DNA of 64,000 bases from Comamonadaceae bacterium (lineage in GTDB: Bacteria; Pseudomonadota; Gammaproteobacteria; Burkholderiales; Burkholderiaceae_C), in assembly GCA_947476465.1 (NCBI GenBank), contig CANJQN010000019.1, forward strand, positions 19,928-83,927, in the 5' to 3' direction. Of the stretch, positions 45,025-53,748 are shown piece after piece. The notes beneath the pieces were generated by a model. It had not been told where the DNA came from and ran no database searches. It saw only the letters and a list, made by a program, of their open reading frames with translations. The stretch's first letter is position 1. The number at the start of each line of letters is the position of its first letter. A program made the translations under genes and the position numbers.

Positions 45025-45915
45025 ATGGAAAGCGAGACCCCTTTGACCAACACCCGCCCTGGCACCGTCCTCAAACGCAAGATCAACGAGCGCCGCGGCC
45101 TGATGGTGGCTGGCGCCGCCAATGCGCTGGCCTCCCGCATCATCCAGGACCTGGGTTTCGAGGCGGTCTACCTCACCGGCGCCGGCATCACCAACACCTT
45201 TTTCGGCATGCCGGACATGGGCTTCGTCAGCCTGGCCGACCTGGCGCAGCACACCAGCGCGACGCGCGACGCGGTGGAGCTGCCCATCATCGTGGACGGC
45301 GACACGGGCTTTGGCAACGAGCTGAACGTGCGCCACACCGTGCGCACGCTCGAGCGTGCCGGGGCCAACGCGATCCAGCTGGAAGACCAGTCCATGCCCA
45401 AGAAATGCGGGCACTTCAACGACAAGTCAGTGATCCCCGCGGCCGAGGCGGCCTCCAAGATCAAGGCGGCGGTCGATGCGCGCCAGAACGAAGACTTCCT
45501 CATCATCGCGCGCACCGACGCGCGGGCCATCGAGGGCTTTGACGCGGCGATTGAACGCGCCAACCTGTTCATCGAGGCGGGCGCCGACATCACCTTCGTC
45601 GAGGCGCCCACCAGCGTCGACGAGCTGCGCGCCATCCCCCGGGCCCTGTCGGTGCCGCAGCTGGTCAACGTGGTGATCGGCGGCAAGACCCCGACGCTGG
45701 ACGCCGCCGAGTTCGCGCAGATGGGGTTCGGGCTCGTGCTTTATGCCAATGCGGCCTTGCAGGGCGCTGTGCTGGGCATGACGGCGGCGCTGACCCGCTT
45801 GCGCGATACCGGCCGGCTCGATGAAGACAGCGGGCTGGTCGCCAGCTTCGCGCTGCGCCAGCGGCTGGTTCAAAAGGATCTGTTTGACGAACTGGCGATC
45901 AAGTACAAGCGCTGA
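45025..45915 (+). CDS. Isocitrate lyase/PEP mutase family lyase
   Basis: 296 residues of the ICL/PEPM superfamily: ITNTFFGMPDMGFVSLADL, metal-binding Asp in VDGDTGFGNELNV, QLEDQSMPKKCGH with the Lys-Lys-Cys-Gly-His motif carrying the catalytic Cys, and IIARTDARAIEGFDAAIERA. Length fits 2-methylisocitrate lyase or 2,3-dimethylmalate lyase-type enzymes, not full isocitrate lyase. It cleaves a C-C bond of a substituted malate or isocitrate. The TcuA-like, Bug and CoA-transferase genes around it support a polycarboxylate pathway. Confidence 0.88.
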   Translation: MESETPLTNTRPGTVLKRKINERRGLMVAGAANALASRIIQDLGFEAVYLTGAGITNTFFGMPDMGFVSLADLAQHTSATRDAVELPIIVDGDTGFGNELNVRHTVRTLERAGANAIQLEDQSMPKKCGHFNDKSVIPAAEAASKIKAAVDARQNEDFLIIARTDARAIEGFDAAIERANLFIEAGADITFVEAPTSVDELRAIPRALSVPQLVNVVIGGKTPTLDAAEFAQMGFGLVLYANAALQGAVLGMTAALTRLRDTGRLDEDSGLVASFALRQRLVQKDLFDELAIKYKR

Positions 45916-45942
45916 CCTAAAAGAGCTGACCACGCCCCTCCG

Positions 45943-46046
45943 TTTGGCCTCAGATCACCCACCCCGTTCGGCCTCAGATCACCCACCCCGTTCGGCCTGA
46001 GCTTGTCGAAGGCCTCGCATGGCTTCGACAAGCTCAGCCCGAACGG
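45943..46046. repeat. 24-bp tandem repeat plus REP-like palindrome
   Basis: Two copies of a 24-base unit (45943-45966 and 45967-45990, one mismatch) run into a palindrome with arms 45988-46011 and 46023-46046 (23 of 24 pairs, 11-base loop). The palindrome core is the same as at 17923-17986. It fills the gap between two convergent genes and would fold as a bidirectional terminator. The tandem units each copy the first few bases of the palindrome, TTCGGCCT. Confidence 0.8.
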
Positions 46047-46079
46047 ATGGGTGGACAACGGGGATGAGGCGAACGGCCG

Positions 46080-46898
46080 TTATCGGGCCATCAGCGTCAC
46101 CAGCTCCGGGTCGTGGCGGGCGTAGGCCCCGGTGCGGCTGGTGCCCATGCCGCAGTCTTTCTTCAGGCGGATCATCATCAATGCATAACGCCAGGCGATC
46201 GCCAGCACGTCCACCACCGGCGCACCGCTGATGTGCGTCAGCTTGTTGGCCACCATCAGCGTGGCGAGCACAGCTTCTGCCGGCACGATCACATCGGCGC
46301 CCTGGTGGGTGATGGCATGCTGCGCGGCCTGGGTGAAGGCCTCCAGCACGGCCTGTGGGTTGCTGGATGCGGCGGCCATCAATTCGGCCTCATGCATGGG
46401 CGGATCCAGCGGTACGCAGGGCAGCACGCGTGACTCGAGCCCATGTTTTTCGACGGCGGCCTGAACGATGAATGCGATCTCGGGCGCGTTGGCAATCGGC
46501 GCGATGCGACGGCCCAGCGAGCACGACACCAGCATCGACGATTCGAGAATGCCGGTCACGGGAATGTCCACCGCCGAGCGGATCTCGCGCAGCAAAGGCT
46601 CGCTGAACGAGCCGATGACAAAGGCGTCGAAGCCATCGCGTTCGGCGCGGATCGCGTTGTCGATGACCTGGTCGACCGCGCGGTGGTAGACGAAGGCATT
46701 GCCCAGCGCTGATGTGGGCGTGCGCCCGTGGTAGGTGCCGGCGCGCAGGCCTTCGACCTGCACCGTGGCTTCGTCGCCCAGCAGAGCGCGCGAATGCTTC
46801 AACAAAAAATCGCGGTAGCCGCCCAGGCCGGCCAACTCGGTCATGGACTGGTGCCACAGGCGCAACGGGGGGGTGGGGGTGGGGGTGGGGGTGCTCAA
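46080..46898 (-). CDS. Asp/Glu/hydantoin racemase-fold protein
   Basis: 272 residues. RLWHQSMTEL near the N-terminus, FDAFVIGSFSEPLLREIRSAVDIPVTGI, and GADVIVPAEAVLATLMV correspond to the two half-sites of the racemase family. Both catalytic cysteines are replaced (Ser in IGSFSEP, Ala/Glu in VPAEAV), so racemisation by the two-Cys mechanism is unlikely. The start is uncertain: TTG at 46898 after GGAG gives an N-terminal Pro-Thr repeat from a GGGGGT array, while TTG at 46865 just after the array matches the family start. Last gene of the leftward operon from the amidohydrolase. Confidence 0.8.
   Translation of the reverse strand: MSTPTPTPTPPLRLWHQSMTELAGLGGYRDFLLKHSRALLGDEATVQVEGLRAGTYHGRTPTSALGNAFVYHRAVDQVIDNAIRAERDGFDAFVIGSFSEPLLREIRSAVDIPVTGILESSMLVSCSLGRRIAPIANAPEIAFIVQAAVEKHGLESRVLPCVPLDPPMHEAELMAAASSNPQAVLEAFTQAAQHAITHQGADVIVPAEAVLATLMVANKLTHISGAPVVDVLAIAWRYALMMIRLKKDCGMGTSRTGAYARHDPELVTLMAR
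46867..46892. repeat. Hexanucleotide G-tract repeat at a gene start
   Basis: A run of seven G followed by units of GGGGGT, four units in total, at the 5' end of the racemase-fold gene. On the coding strand this is (ACCCCC)n, encoding Thr-Pro repeats if translation starts at 46898. Confidence 0.85.
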
Positions 46899-46912
46899 GG
46901 GGGTCTCCAGAT

Positions 46913-47905
46913 TTAGCGGTTGGCGTCGCCCATGCGGAACTCGTGGCTCAGATCATCGAGCTGCGCCATCAGGCCGGGTGAGATCTCTGTCTGCGAGGCG
47001 GCGAGCACGTCGGTCAGTTGTTCAACACGTGACGCGCCCATGATGGCGCTGGTGACGCCCGGCCGGGCCAGCACCCAGGCCACCGCCAGCTGCACGGGGG
47101 GAATGCCAGCGCCCTGGGCCAGCTTCACAAAGGCCTCGACCGCCACGAACTCGCGCTCGTGCCAGTAGCGGTCTCTGTACATGGCGGCGCCATTGATCGC
47201 GCCGAAACGACTGTCGGCCTCGGGCACTTGCGCAAAGCGGTGCTTGCCACTGAGCAGCCCACCGGCGAGCGGGTTGTAGCAGATCATGCCGATGCCTTCC
47301 TCCTGGCACAGGGGGATCAGGTCACGCTCGTTCTGCCGGAACAACAGGTTGTAGCGGGGCTGTACCACCACCGGGCGCGCCCAGTGATTGGTCTCGCATC
47401 GGCCGACGGCGCGCGCCAGGCGCCAGGCTTGGAAGTTCGACACACCAGCGTAGCGGGCGCGGCCCGAGCGCACGATGGTGTCCAGGGCCTCCAGGCTTTC
47501 ATCGAGCGGGGTGGTGCGGTCGTCGTAGTGCAGCTGATAGAGGTCGACGTAGTCGGTGTCCAGGCGTTTGAGCGAAGCATCGACCGCGTCGAGCAGGTGT
47601 TTGCGTGAATTGCCCGATTGCCATGACAGCGGCCCCATGACAGCGCCGCCCTTGGTCGCAAGGATGAACTCATGCCGGCGGCCCTGCAGCCACCGCCCCA
47701 CGATGCGCTCGGAGTTGCCCTTGTCCGCAGGCGCCGAGCTGAGCGGGTAGCTGTTGGCCGAGTCGATGAAGTTGACACCTTGGGCGGCGCAGGCGTCGAG
47801 CATGGCAAAGCATGCCGGCTCGTCTGCCTGGCCGCCGAAGGTGGCCGTGCCCATGCACAGGCGTGATACCTGGATGCCGGTTGAACCCAATCGCGCGTAC
47901 TGCAT
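46913..47905 (-). CDS. Aldo/keto reductase
   Basis: 330 residues in the AKR TIM barrel. Catalytic set: Asp in NFIDSANSYP, Tyr in the same stretch, Lys in FILATKGGAVMGP, His in LYQLHYDDRTTP. YAGVSNFQAWRLA and QPRYNLLFRQNERDLIP are typical of the YajO/Tas-like group. ATG at 47905 is preferred; a GTG at 47923 is also in frame. It reduces carbonyls with NADPH or acts in reverse. It sits between a Bug receptor and the racemase-fold gene. Confidence 0.88.
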   Translation of the reverse strand: MQYARLGSTGIQVSRLCMGTATFGGQADEPACFAMLDACAAQGVNFIDSANSYPLSSAPADKGNSERIVGRWLQGRRHEFILATKGGAVMGPLSWQSGNSRKHLLDAVDASLKRLDTDYVDLYQLHYDDRTTPLDESLEALDTIVRSGRARYAGVSNFQAWRLARAVGRCETNHWARPVVVQPRYNLLFRQNERDLIPLCQEEGIGMICYNPLAGGLLSGKHRFAQVPEADSRFGAINGAAMYRDRYWHEREFVAVEAFVKLAQGAGIPPVQLAVAWVLARPGVTSAIMGASRVEQLTDVLAASQTEISPGLMAQLDDLSHEFRMGDANR

Positions 47906-47926
47906 GGCAGGGGCTTGGCGCACGGG

Positions 47927-48910
47927 TCAGTCCAGCTTCGCGCCGGAGATTTCCACGGCTTCCTTCCACTTGACGCGCTCCGAGGCCGCGAAGGCCTGCG
48001 TCCTGGCGGGGCTGGTGCCCACGAGCTTGGCGCCGGCGTCCATGAAGCGCTTTTGCATGGCCGGGTCGGCGGCGATGGCCTGCACGGCCTCGGACAGCTT
48101 GTTGACGATGGCGTCCGGTGTGCCTTTTGGAAACACCAGGGCACCCCAGGAGGTGAGCACGAAATCCTTCACGCCGGCTTCGGCCGTGGTGGGCACATCG
48201 GGCAGCGTCGGCCAGCGGTAGTCGTCGCTCACCGCCAGGGGGCGCACCTTGCCCGCGCGAATCAGGGCCAGCCCGCTGGCGACGTTATCGATCGAAAAGT
48301 CGATGTTGCCGCCGATCAGCGCGGCGAGCGACTGGGCGCCGCCAGCGAACGGGACGGTGGTGGCCGGAATGCCGGTGCGTGCCTTGAACAGCGCGGCGGC
48401 CAGGTAGGGCGAAGTGCCGATGCCGGCGGTGCCGATGTTGGCGCCGCCGGGTTTGGCGCGCGCCCACGCGATCAGCTCCTGCAGGGTCTTGGCGGGATGG
48501 TCCGGCCTGACGATGAACACATTGCAGTTTTCCCAGTGCATCGTGGCGGGGACGAAATCCGTCTCCGGGTTGTGCGACATCTTCTTGTAGAGAAACTGGT
48601 TGATCGACAGGGTGCCGATCGTGGCCGACGCGATGGTGTAGCCGTCGGGCTTGGCGGTGCGCACGGTGTCCATGCCGATCATGCCGCCGGCGCCGACCTT
48701 GTTCTCGACGACGAAGGTCTGCCCGAATCGTGCCTGCAGGCGTTCGGCCACCAGCCGGGTCAGAACGTCGGCGGCATTGCCGGCCGTGAAGGGCACGATG
48801 ATCTTGACCGGCATCTCCGGCCAGTTGGTGACCTGGGCAAAGACCGAGGGGGCGGTGCTGGCCAGGCCGGTGGCCAGGCTACCAAGAACGAAATCGCGAC
48901 GTGTTGTCAT
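47927..48910 (-). CDS. Bug-type receptor with twin-arginine-like signal
   Basis: 327 residues. N-terminus MTTRRDFVLGSLATGLASTAPSVFA resembles a Tat signal, unlike the Sec signals of the other four receptors here. Mature part PVKIIVPFTAGNAADVLTRLVAERL and VENKVGAGGMIGMDTVRTAKPDGYT are Bug signatures. Placed between CoA-transferase and aldo/keto reductase genes on the same strand. No transporter membrane subunits nearby. Confidence 0.92.
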   Translation of the reverse strand: MTTRRDFVLGSLATGLASTAPSVFAQVTNWPEMPVKIIVPFTAGNAADVLTRLVAERLQARFGQTFVVENKVGAGGMIGMDTVRTAKPDGYTIASATIGTLSINQFLYKKMSHNPETDFVPATMHWENCNVFIVRPDHPAKTLQELIAWARAKPGGANIGTAGIGTSPYLAAALFKARTGIPATTVPFAGGAQSLAALIGGNIDFSIDNVASGLALIRAGKVRPLAVSDDYRWPTLPDVPTTAEAGVKDFVLTSWGALVFPKGTPDAIVNKLSEAVQAIAADPAMQKRFMDAGAKLVGTSPARTQAFAASERVKWKEAVEISGAKLD

Positions 48911-48959
48911 GGCGCTGCTCCTGCTGAAATAAGTTGTAGGTTGACGGGGCCCGAAGCTT

Positions 48960-50168
48960 TCAGGTTGGTGCCGGACTGCAGGGGCCGCCCGGGGCGGTCC
49001 ACTGATCGATGCGGGCTTGATCGAAGCCGCACTCGCGCAGGATCTCCTGGGTGTGCTCACCCAGTTGAGGCTGCAGGCGCGAGATGTCGGTGCGAGCACC
49101 ACTCATCTGGATCGGCACGCGGGGGTAGCGCAAGGCGCCTTCCGACGGATGCTCGCGGATCTCCCAGAAATTGACGCTGTTCAGGTGCGGGTCGTTGACC
49201 AGGTCGTCGAGGCTGTTGACCACGGAGAACGGGATGTCCTCTGGGGTCAGCAGCTCCAGCCACTGCGCGTTGGTCTTGCGGGCCACTTGCCGCTCGACCT
49301 CGTCCCAGACGACGCGAAAGTGCTTCTGCCGCGCGGTGAAGGTGGCAAAGCGCTCGTCCTTCATGATCTCGGGCTTGCCGGCCAGTGCGAAGAACCGGTG
49401 CCAGTCCTTGTCGTTGTAGGGCAGCAAGACCAGGTAACCGTCGCGGGTCTTGTAGGGGCGCCGCGACGCCGTGCTGACCGGCTCGTAGCCCATGGGCGCG
49501 ATCGGCGGCTCGAAGGCATGGCCCCATTGGTGTTCAACCATGTTGAAGGCGGCCATGGTCTCGAACATCGCGACATCCACCTTTTGCCCCAGGCCGGTCT
49601 GGCCGCGCTGGATCAGGGCCATGGCAATGGCATAGGCGGCATGCAGGGCGCTGACCTTGTCGGCCATGATGGTGGGAATGAAGCGGGGCTGACCGGCGAT
49701 GACGGTCTGCAGATGCGCCAGGCCGGAGGCTGCCTGGATGATGTCGTCGTAGGCGGCGCGGCCCGCGTACAGGCCATCGTCGCCATAGCCAGCCACGTGG
49801 CAGTAGATCAGGCGCGGATGGGTCTTGGCCAGGGTCTCGTACTGCAGGCCCAGGCGGTCGGCGGCGCTGGTGCGCATCGAGTGCAGCAACACATCGGAGC
49901 TTGCCACCAGCGACTGCAGGATCTCGCGGCCTTGCGCGGTCTTGAGGTCGGCCACGATGCTGCGCTTGTTGCGGTTGCTGGTGAGGAAGAAGGAACCCAT
50001 CTTGGGGTGGCGCTTGGGCCCCATCACGCGGGTGCGGTCACCCTCGGGCGGCTCCAGCTTGATCACGTCGGCACCCATGTCGCCCAGGTACTGGCCCGCA
50101 AGGGGCCCGAAGATGATGGAGGCGATTTCGAGGACGCGTACGCCCTCGAGTGGGCGGGTAATCGCCAT
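48960..50168 (-). CDS. Family III CoA-transferase (CaiB/BaiF)
   Basis: 402 residues. GVRVLEIASIIFGPLAGQYLGDMGADVIKLEPPEGDRTR at the start, LTSNRNKRSIVADLK, and YCHVAGYGDDGLYAGRAAYDDIIQAASG with the catalytic Asp in YDD. HTQEILRECGFD closes the family C-terminus. 13 bases downstream of the SMP-30-like gene stop; its product may activate the compound imported by the adjacent Bug system. Substrate unknown. Confidence 0.9.
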   Translation of the reverse strand: MAITRPLEGVRVLEIASIIFGPLAGQYLGDMGADVIKLEPPEGDRTRVMGPKRHPKMGSFFLTSNRNKRSIVADLKTAQGREILQSLVASSDVLLHSMRTSAADRLGLQYETLAKTHPRLIYCHVAGYGDDGLYAGRAAYDDIIQAASGLAHLQTVIAGQPRFIPTIMADKVSALHAAYAIAMALIQRGQTGLGQKVDVAMFETMAAFNMVEHQWGHAFEPPIAPMGYEPVSTASRRPYKTRDGYLVLLPYNDKDWHRFFALAGKPEIMKDERFATFTARQKHFRVVWDEVERQVARKTNAQWLELLTPEDIPFSVVNSLDDLVNDPHLNSVNFWEIREHPSEGALRYPRVPIQMSGARTDISRLQPQLGEHTQEILRECGFDQARIDQWTAPGGPCSPAPT

Positions 50169-50181
50169 GGTTTTTCAGCGC

Positions 50182-51144
50182 TCAGTACAGCCAGTGCGGT
50201 GGCTGCGCACCGGCAATCTCCGACCGGAAGGTGGCCAGGCGGTTGCCGGCCAGGTTGCCCAGGTAGACGGTGCGCAGGTCGGGCCCGCCGAAGGCCACGC
50301 TGGAGACGTTGCGCAGCGAGCGCGTGCCGCCCGAGTCGATGTCGCCGCGGCCCAGCGAACCCTTGGCGTACTGCGCCTCGGCTGAGGCGATGAGCGCAGC
50401 GTCGGGGTCTTCCAGCACCACACTGGCCTTGCCATCCAGCGTGACACGCACGATGCGGTTGGACACCACGCAGGCCACCCACACGCCACCTTCGGCGTCG
50501 AAGGACAGGCCGTCGGGGAAGTCGCCATCGGTGAAGTGGTACACCACTTCCTTGGGGCCGAGCTTCCAGTTCTTGTCGTCTCCGATGATCTGAAAGCGCG
50601 AGAGATTGCGCCCGTAGGTTTCATTCACGTACAACCAGCGGCCAGTCGGGTCGACCCGGCACTCGTTGGTGAACGCGATCCCGTCGGCCACGATGCGCGC
50701 GCCGCGCTCGTCGGACACAGCAACGAAGCCGTCGGCGATGCTGGCGTTGAAGGCCAGCTCGCGCGGCACCTTTCGGGTGCTCATCGAGATCCAGGTGCGG
50801 CCCTTGGCATCGATGGTCACGAAGTTCGTGCTGGGCAGTGGCTCGCCATCGACTTCCATCAGCAGCGGGGTCAGGTTGTGTCCACGATCGACCTTCCACA
50901 CGCCGCCGCCGCAGCTGGTGCCCAGGTTGGCCACGAGAAACTCGCGCTGTGGTGTCAGTGCGATCCCGTTGGTCAAAAAGCCTTCGGGCACGCCATGCAG
51001 CTTCGGTTTGGGTTTGCCCAACTCGCGAACGCTGCACTCGTGGTCAGACACGAACAGCTCGCCCTTGGCGGTGGCGATCACGCTCTCGGGGCGGTGCAGG
51101 TCTTCACCGATGAAGGTGATGTCGGACAGTTGTATATTCTTCAT
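50182..51144 (-). CDS. SMP-30/gluconolactonase-like beta-propeller hydrolase
   Basis: 320 residues of the SMP-30/Gluconolactonase/LRE-like family: RPESVIATAKGELFVSDHE, NGIALTPQREFLVANLGT, INTFV-type loop STNFVTIDAKGRTW, GIAFTNECRVDPTGRWLYVNETYG and FPDGLSFDAEGGVWVACVV. The Glu, Asn and Asp metal ligands fall in PESV, TNEC and PDGL. It would hydrolyse a lactone. Start MKNIQLSDITFIG at 51144. Directly downstream of the amidohydrolase gene, which may also act on a lactone. Confidence 0.87.
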   Translation of the reverse strand: MKNIQLSDITFIGEDLHRPESVIATAKGELFVSDHECSVRELGKPKPKLHGVPEGFLTNGIALTPQREFLVANLGTSCGGGVWKVDRGHNLTPLLMEVDGEPLPSTNFVTIDAKGRTWISMSTRKVPRELAFNASIADGFVAVSDERGARIVADGIAFTNECRVDPTGRWLYVNETYGRNLSRFQIIGDDKNWKLGPKEVVYHFTDGDFPDGLSFDAEGGVWVACVVSNRIVRVTLDGKASVVLEDPDAALIASAEAQYAKGSLGRGDIDSGGTRSLRNVSSVAFGGPDLRTVYLGNLAGNRLATFRSEIAGAQPPHWLY

Positions 51145-51155
51145 GGTGTCTCGCT

Positions 51156-52217
51156 TCAAAGACGGTAGACGCGCTGAGCGTTGCCACTGTACATGGCCAG
51201 CTTCTCGTCGGCGGAGGCGCCCGCCGTGATGCGCTTGAAGGCGTTCCACAGCGTGACCCAGCTGGTGCCCTGCTTTTCGACCGGGAAGTTGCTCTCGAAC
51301 ACGCAGCGCTTGGGCCCGAACAGCTCGATGCAGGTCTCGATATAGGGGCCCCACAGCCGGGCGATCTGCGCCGACGAAAGTGGCGCTGCCAGCGTGCCGT
51401 AGTCGATGGCGGCCAGGCGGATCATCAGGCCGCCCAGCTTCGCGGTGACATTGGGGCATGCCGCCAGCTCGGTGACGTTGCGCTTCCACTGCACAAACAC
51501 CTCGTCGCGTTTGCCGGTGTAGGGCCCATAGCCCAGCGCGCCGCCGCAGTGGCCCATGACGATGTGGGTGTCGGGGCAGGCGCGTGCCAGGGCCAGTGTG
51601 TCGCGCAATTGATGGAAGAACACCCAGGTATCCAGGGTCAGCCCCAGCGCGGTCAGCTCGGCCACGCCCGCGCGGAACTCGGGGCGCAGGTAGCCGCCGG
51701 GCACCTCGGTGGTGTTGCCGATGATCGGGTCGGCGTCATAGCCCGCTGTGGCGCGCACACCGCGAAAACGGCCCTGGCCGGCTTCGATGTGCGCCTCGAG
51801 CACGGGCCGCACGCGCGCGCCCAGGCTCAGGTCCGCCGAACCCATGATGGCCGCGCAGATGCGCGTCTTGCCATGGCCGCCCTTGTCGCTTGCCGCGCCA
51901 ATGGCCGCGGCGAACTCGGTCTCACCCACCGGCATCATGTCCACCGGGCCGCTCGTGCGGTAGTTGTTGTGGCATTCCATGTAAACCGTGGCCAGCGTGT
52001 TGTGCCCGCTGTTGACGTCCTGCGCGAACTGCTCGAGCAGGTAGGTGTGGTCTTCCTTCGAGTCACCCTGCGGCAGGGCCGCGGGCAACGCGGCCCACAA
52101 GTGGTGATGCGTGTCGATGATGGGCAGGTCGGGCTCGATCACCTCTTCCGGTGGGAGCTTTGCCAGCCACCCCTTGTTGAGGGGCAGGACTCGGCCGAAG
52201 GCGGTGGGGGCGTTCAT
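51156..52217 (-). CDS. Amidohydrolase 2 family (2-pyrone-4,6-dicarboxylate lactonase-like)
   Basis: 353-residue metal-dependent hydrolase/lactonase of COG3618. IIDTHHHLWA is the His-x-His metal motif, VYMECHNNYR and HIVMGHCGGALG carry further ligands, and CVFESNFPVEKQG holds the late Asp/Glu region. Homologues open lactones or decarboxylate. It is the first gene of the leftward operon, and a perfect palindrome TTCCAATATTGGAA lies 10 bases before its ATG. Confidence 0.87.
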   Translation of the reverse strand: MNAPTAFGRVLPLNKGWLAKLPPEEVIEPDLPIIDTHHHLWAALPAALPQGDSKEDHTYLLEQFAQDVNSGHNTLATVYMECHNNYRTSGPVDMMPVGETEFAAAIGAASDKGGHGKTRICAAIMGSADLSLGARVRPVLEAHIEAGQGRFRGVRATAGYDADPIIGNTTEVPGGYLRPEFRAGVAELTALGLTLDTWVFFHQLRDTLALARACPDTHIVMGHCGGALGYGPYTGKRDEVFVQWKRNVTELAACPNVTAKLGGLMIRLAAIDYGTLAAPLSSAQIARLWGPYIETCIELFGPKRCVFESNFPVEKQGTSWVTLWNAFKRITAGASADEKLAMYSGNAQRVYRL

Positions 52218-52226
52218 CTGAGGTTA

Positions 52227-52240
52227 TTCCAATATTGGAA
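52227..52240. promoter_or_regulatory. Perfect 14-bp palindrome, operator candidate
   Basis: TTCCAATATTGGAA, 10 bases upstream of the amidohydrolase start. It has the same TTCC-N6-GGAA form as the dyad at 42038-42051. Position over the ribosome-site/promoter region fits a repressor. Confidence 0.55.
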
Positions 52241-52381
52241 TTGAATTTCGAATATGAAGTTATCACCGATTCTAGGGGCATCTCCTATCCGGACTTGCCC
52301 TGTGTGGGCGTGAAGTCCACGAAGCTGGCCGCCGAAACGGAATCAACGCCACTGTCAAGCCGAGGAAACACGCATGACAGT

Positions 52382-52414
52382 TATGTTCCGACATATAAGA
52401 TATGTAGGAACATA
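52382..52414. promoter_or_regulatory. 33-bp dyad, operator candidate for the SCP2-hydrolase operon
   Basis: TATGTTCC (52382-52389) pairs with GGAACATA (52407-52414). Inside these, ACATAT (52391-52396) pairs with ATATGT (52400-52405) around AAG; only one position (52390/52406) is mismatched. It lies 77 bases before the first gene of the rightward operon, in a locally AT-rich stretch. GntR (55272) is the obvious candidate ligand but this is unproven. Confidence 0.6.
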
Positions 52415-52490
52415 AAGAAATCGGCGGGTATTCAGTCGCCACTGCCTTCACCGGCGGACCCGCGCAAGCACGCATGGGCCTGAATCATCC

Positions 52491-52898
52491 ATGACCAAGG
52501 AGAAAAGATTGAATCCGCGCTACTCGTTGGGTTGGCTTGAAAGCTTTGCGCAGAGGGTCAATGCCGACCCGGAAATGGCCGTCGTCGGCGATTGGTTGTC
52601 CACAAGCTTTGCCTTGGTCTTCGGTGACAAGAAGTACGTTGTGCATACCGACAAGGGCAAGGTGGTGAACGTGGTCGCCAACCCCCGGATCGATGAGCGC
52701 AGCATGTTCGGGTTCCGCGCTCCCCTGGAAATTTGGGACAGGTTCTTGAGCCCCACACCGCCTGCGCTCTATAACGACTTCTTTGCGATGTTGATGCGCG
52801 TGCCTGAGTTCAGCCTCGATGGCGACGCCATGGTCGTGATGCAAAACGCCAGGGCTTTGCAAAGAACCATGAATCTCTTGAGAGATGGGAAGAACTGA
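52491..52898 (+). CDS. SCP2-like lipid-binding domain protein (tentative)
   Basis: 135 residues: WLSTSFALVFGDKKYVVHTDKGKVVNVVANPRI with the beta-strand layout of an SCP-2 sterol-carrier domain, and SLDGDAMVVMQNARALQRTMNLL as the C-terminal helix. Such single-domain proteins may hold acyl or hydrophobic ligands. First gene of an operon with an alpha/beta hydrolase, a CMD protein, a Bug receptor and a GntR regulator. Confidence 0.6.
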   Translation: MTKEKRLNPRYSLGWLESFAQRVNADPEMAVVGDWLSTSFALVFGDKKYVVHTDKGKVVNVVANPRIDERSMFGFRAPLEIWDRFLSPTPPALYNDFFAMLMRVPEFSLDGDAMVVMQNARALQRTMNLLRDGKN

Positions 52899-52899
52899 C

Positions 52900-53739
52900 G
52901 TGGCAAAAATTGAACCCATTCGTGGCGGGTACGTCAATGTCCAGGCGGACGGCGAAGATTTCCGCATTTTCTACGAAGAGGCTGGAACCGGTGTGCCGCT
53001 CATTTGCTTGCACACGGCGTGCGCCGACAGCCGCCAGTACCGATACTTGCTCAATGATCCCGAAGTGACGTCACGGTTTCGTGTCGTGGCGTTCGATATG
53101 CCCTATCACGGGCGATCCAACCCGCCGGAGAACTGGTGGCTCAAGAAGTATCAACTGACCACGAAGCGCTACATGGCGACCATCCGCGCGGTGTGGGAGG
53201 CGCTCGACCTCGACAGGCCAGTGATCCTTGGCTGCTCGATGGGGGGCTGCATCGTGCTTAAGGCAGCGATTGACTGGCAGGGTGATATTCGTGGTGTCAT
53301 CGGTTTGGAAAGTGCTGCGAATCTTCCCGGTCGTTATCAGAAGTTCCTGCACCATCCGGCGGTGCATGGCGGCGAACTCGTGGCAACCTGGACCTTCGGC
53401 CTCAACTCGCCCCACAGCCCTGAAGACGGAAAGCGCCAGAACTGGTGGTATTACGCCCAAGGCGGCCCTGGCGTGTATGCCGGAGATGCCATGTTTGCGG
53501 CCGGCTTCGATGTTCGGGAAGATCTTGGAACCATCGATACCAAGAAGTGCAAAGTGTCGCTGCTGACCGGCGAATACGACTACTCGGCCACGCCCGAGAT
53601 GACCCAGTTCGTGGCAGACCGAATCCCCGGGTGTCGCTACACCTTGATGCCAGGCATGGGGCACTTCCCGACGATCGAGGACTACCCAACCTTCCGCAAG
53701 TTCCTGCTGCCGGAACTTGATTTCATGCACTCCACCTGA
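52900..53739 (+). CDS. Alpha/beta hydrolase
   Basis: 279 residues with a complete triad: nucleophile Ser in ILGCSMGGCIVL, acid in LLTGEYDYSA, His in MPGMGHFPTIEDY; LICLHTACADSRQY forms the oxyanion region. The GTG at 52900 is chosen because GGGAAGAA precedes it well; ATG at 52885 overlaps the previous gene by 14 bases. It probably hydrolyses an ester or lactone or cuts a C-C bond. Next is a CMD protein, a pairing seen in protocatechuate-type lactone pathways. Confidence 0.88.
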   Translation: MAKIEPIRGGYVNVQADGEDFRIFYEEAGTGVPLICLHTACADSRQYRYLLNDPEVTSRFRVVAFDMPYHGRSNPPENWWLKKYQLTTKRYMATIRAVWEALDLDRPVILGCSMGGCIVLKAAIDWQGDIRGVIGLESAANLPGRYQKFLHHPAVHGGELVATWTFGLNSPHSPEDGKRQNWWYYAQGGPGVYAGDAMFAAGFDVREDLGTIDTKKCKVSLLTGEYDYSATPEMTQFVADRIPGCRYTLMPGMGHFPTIEDYPTFRKFLLPELDFMHST

Positions 53740-53748
53740 GGACGTCCG

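Noticed and set aside
52235..52483. 82-residue plus-strand frame in the intergenic region
   Set aside because: No ribosome site, no family features, overlaps the operator dyad; treated as non-coding.
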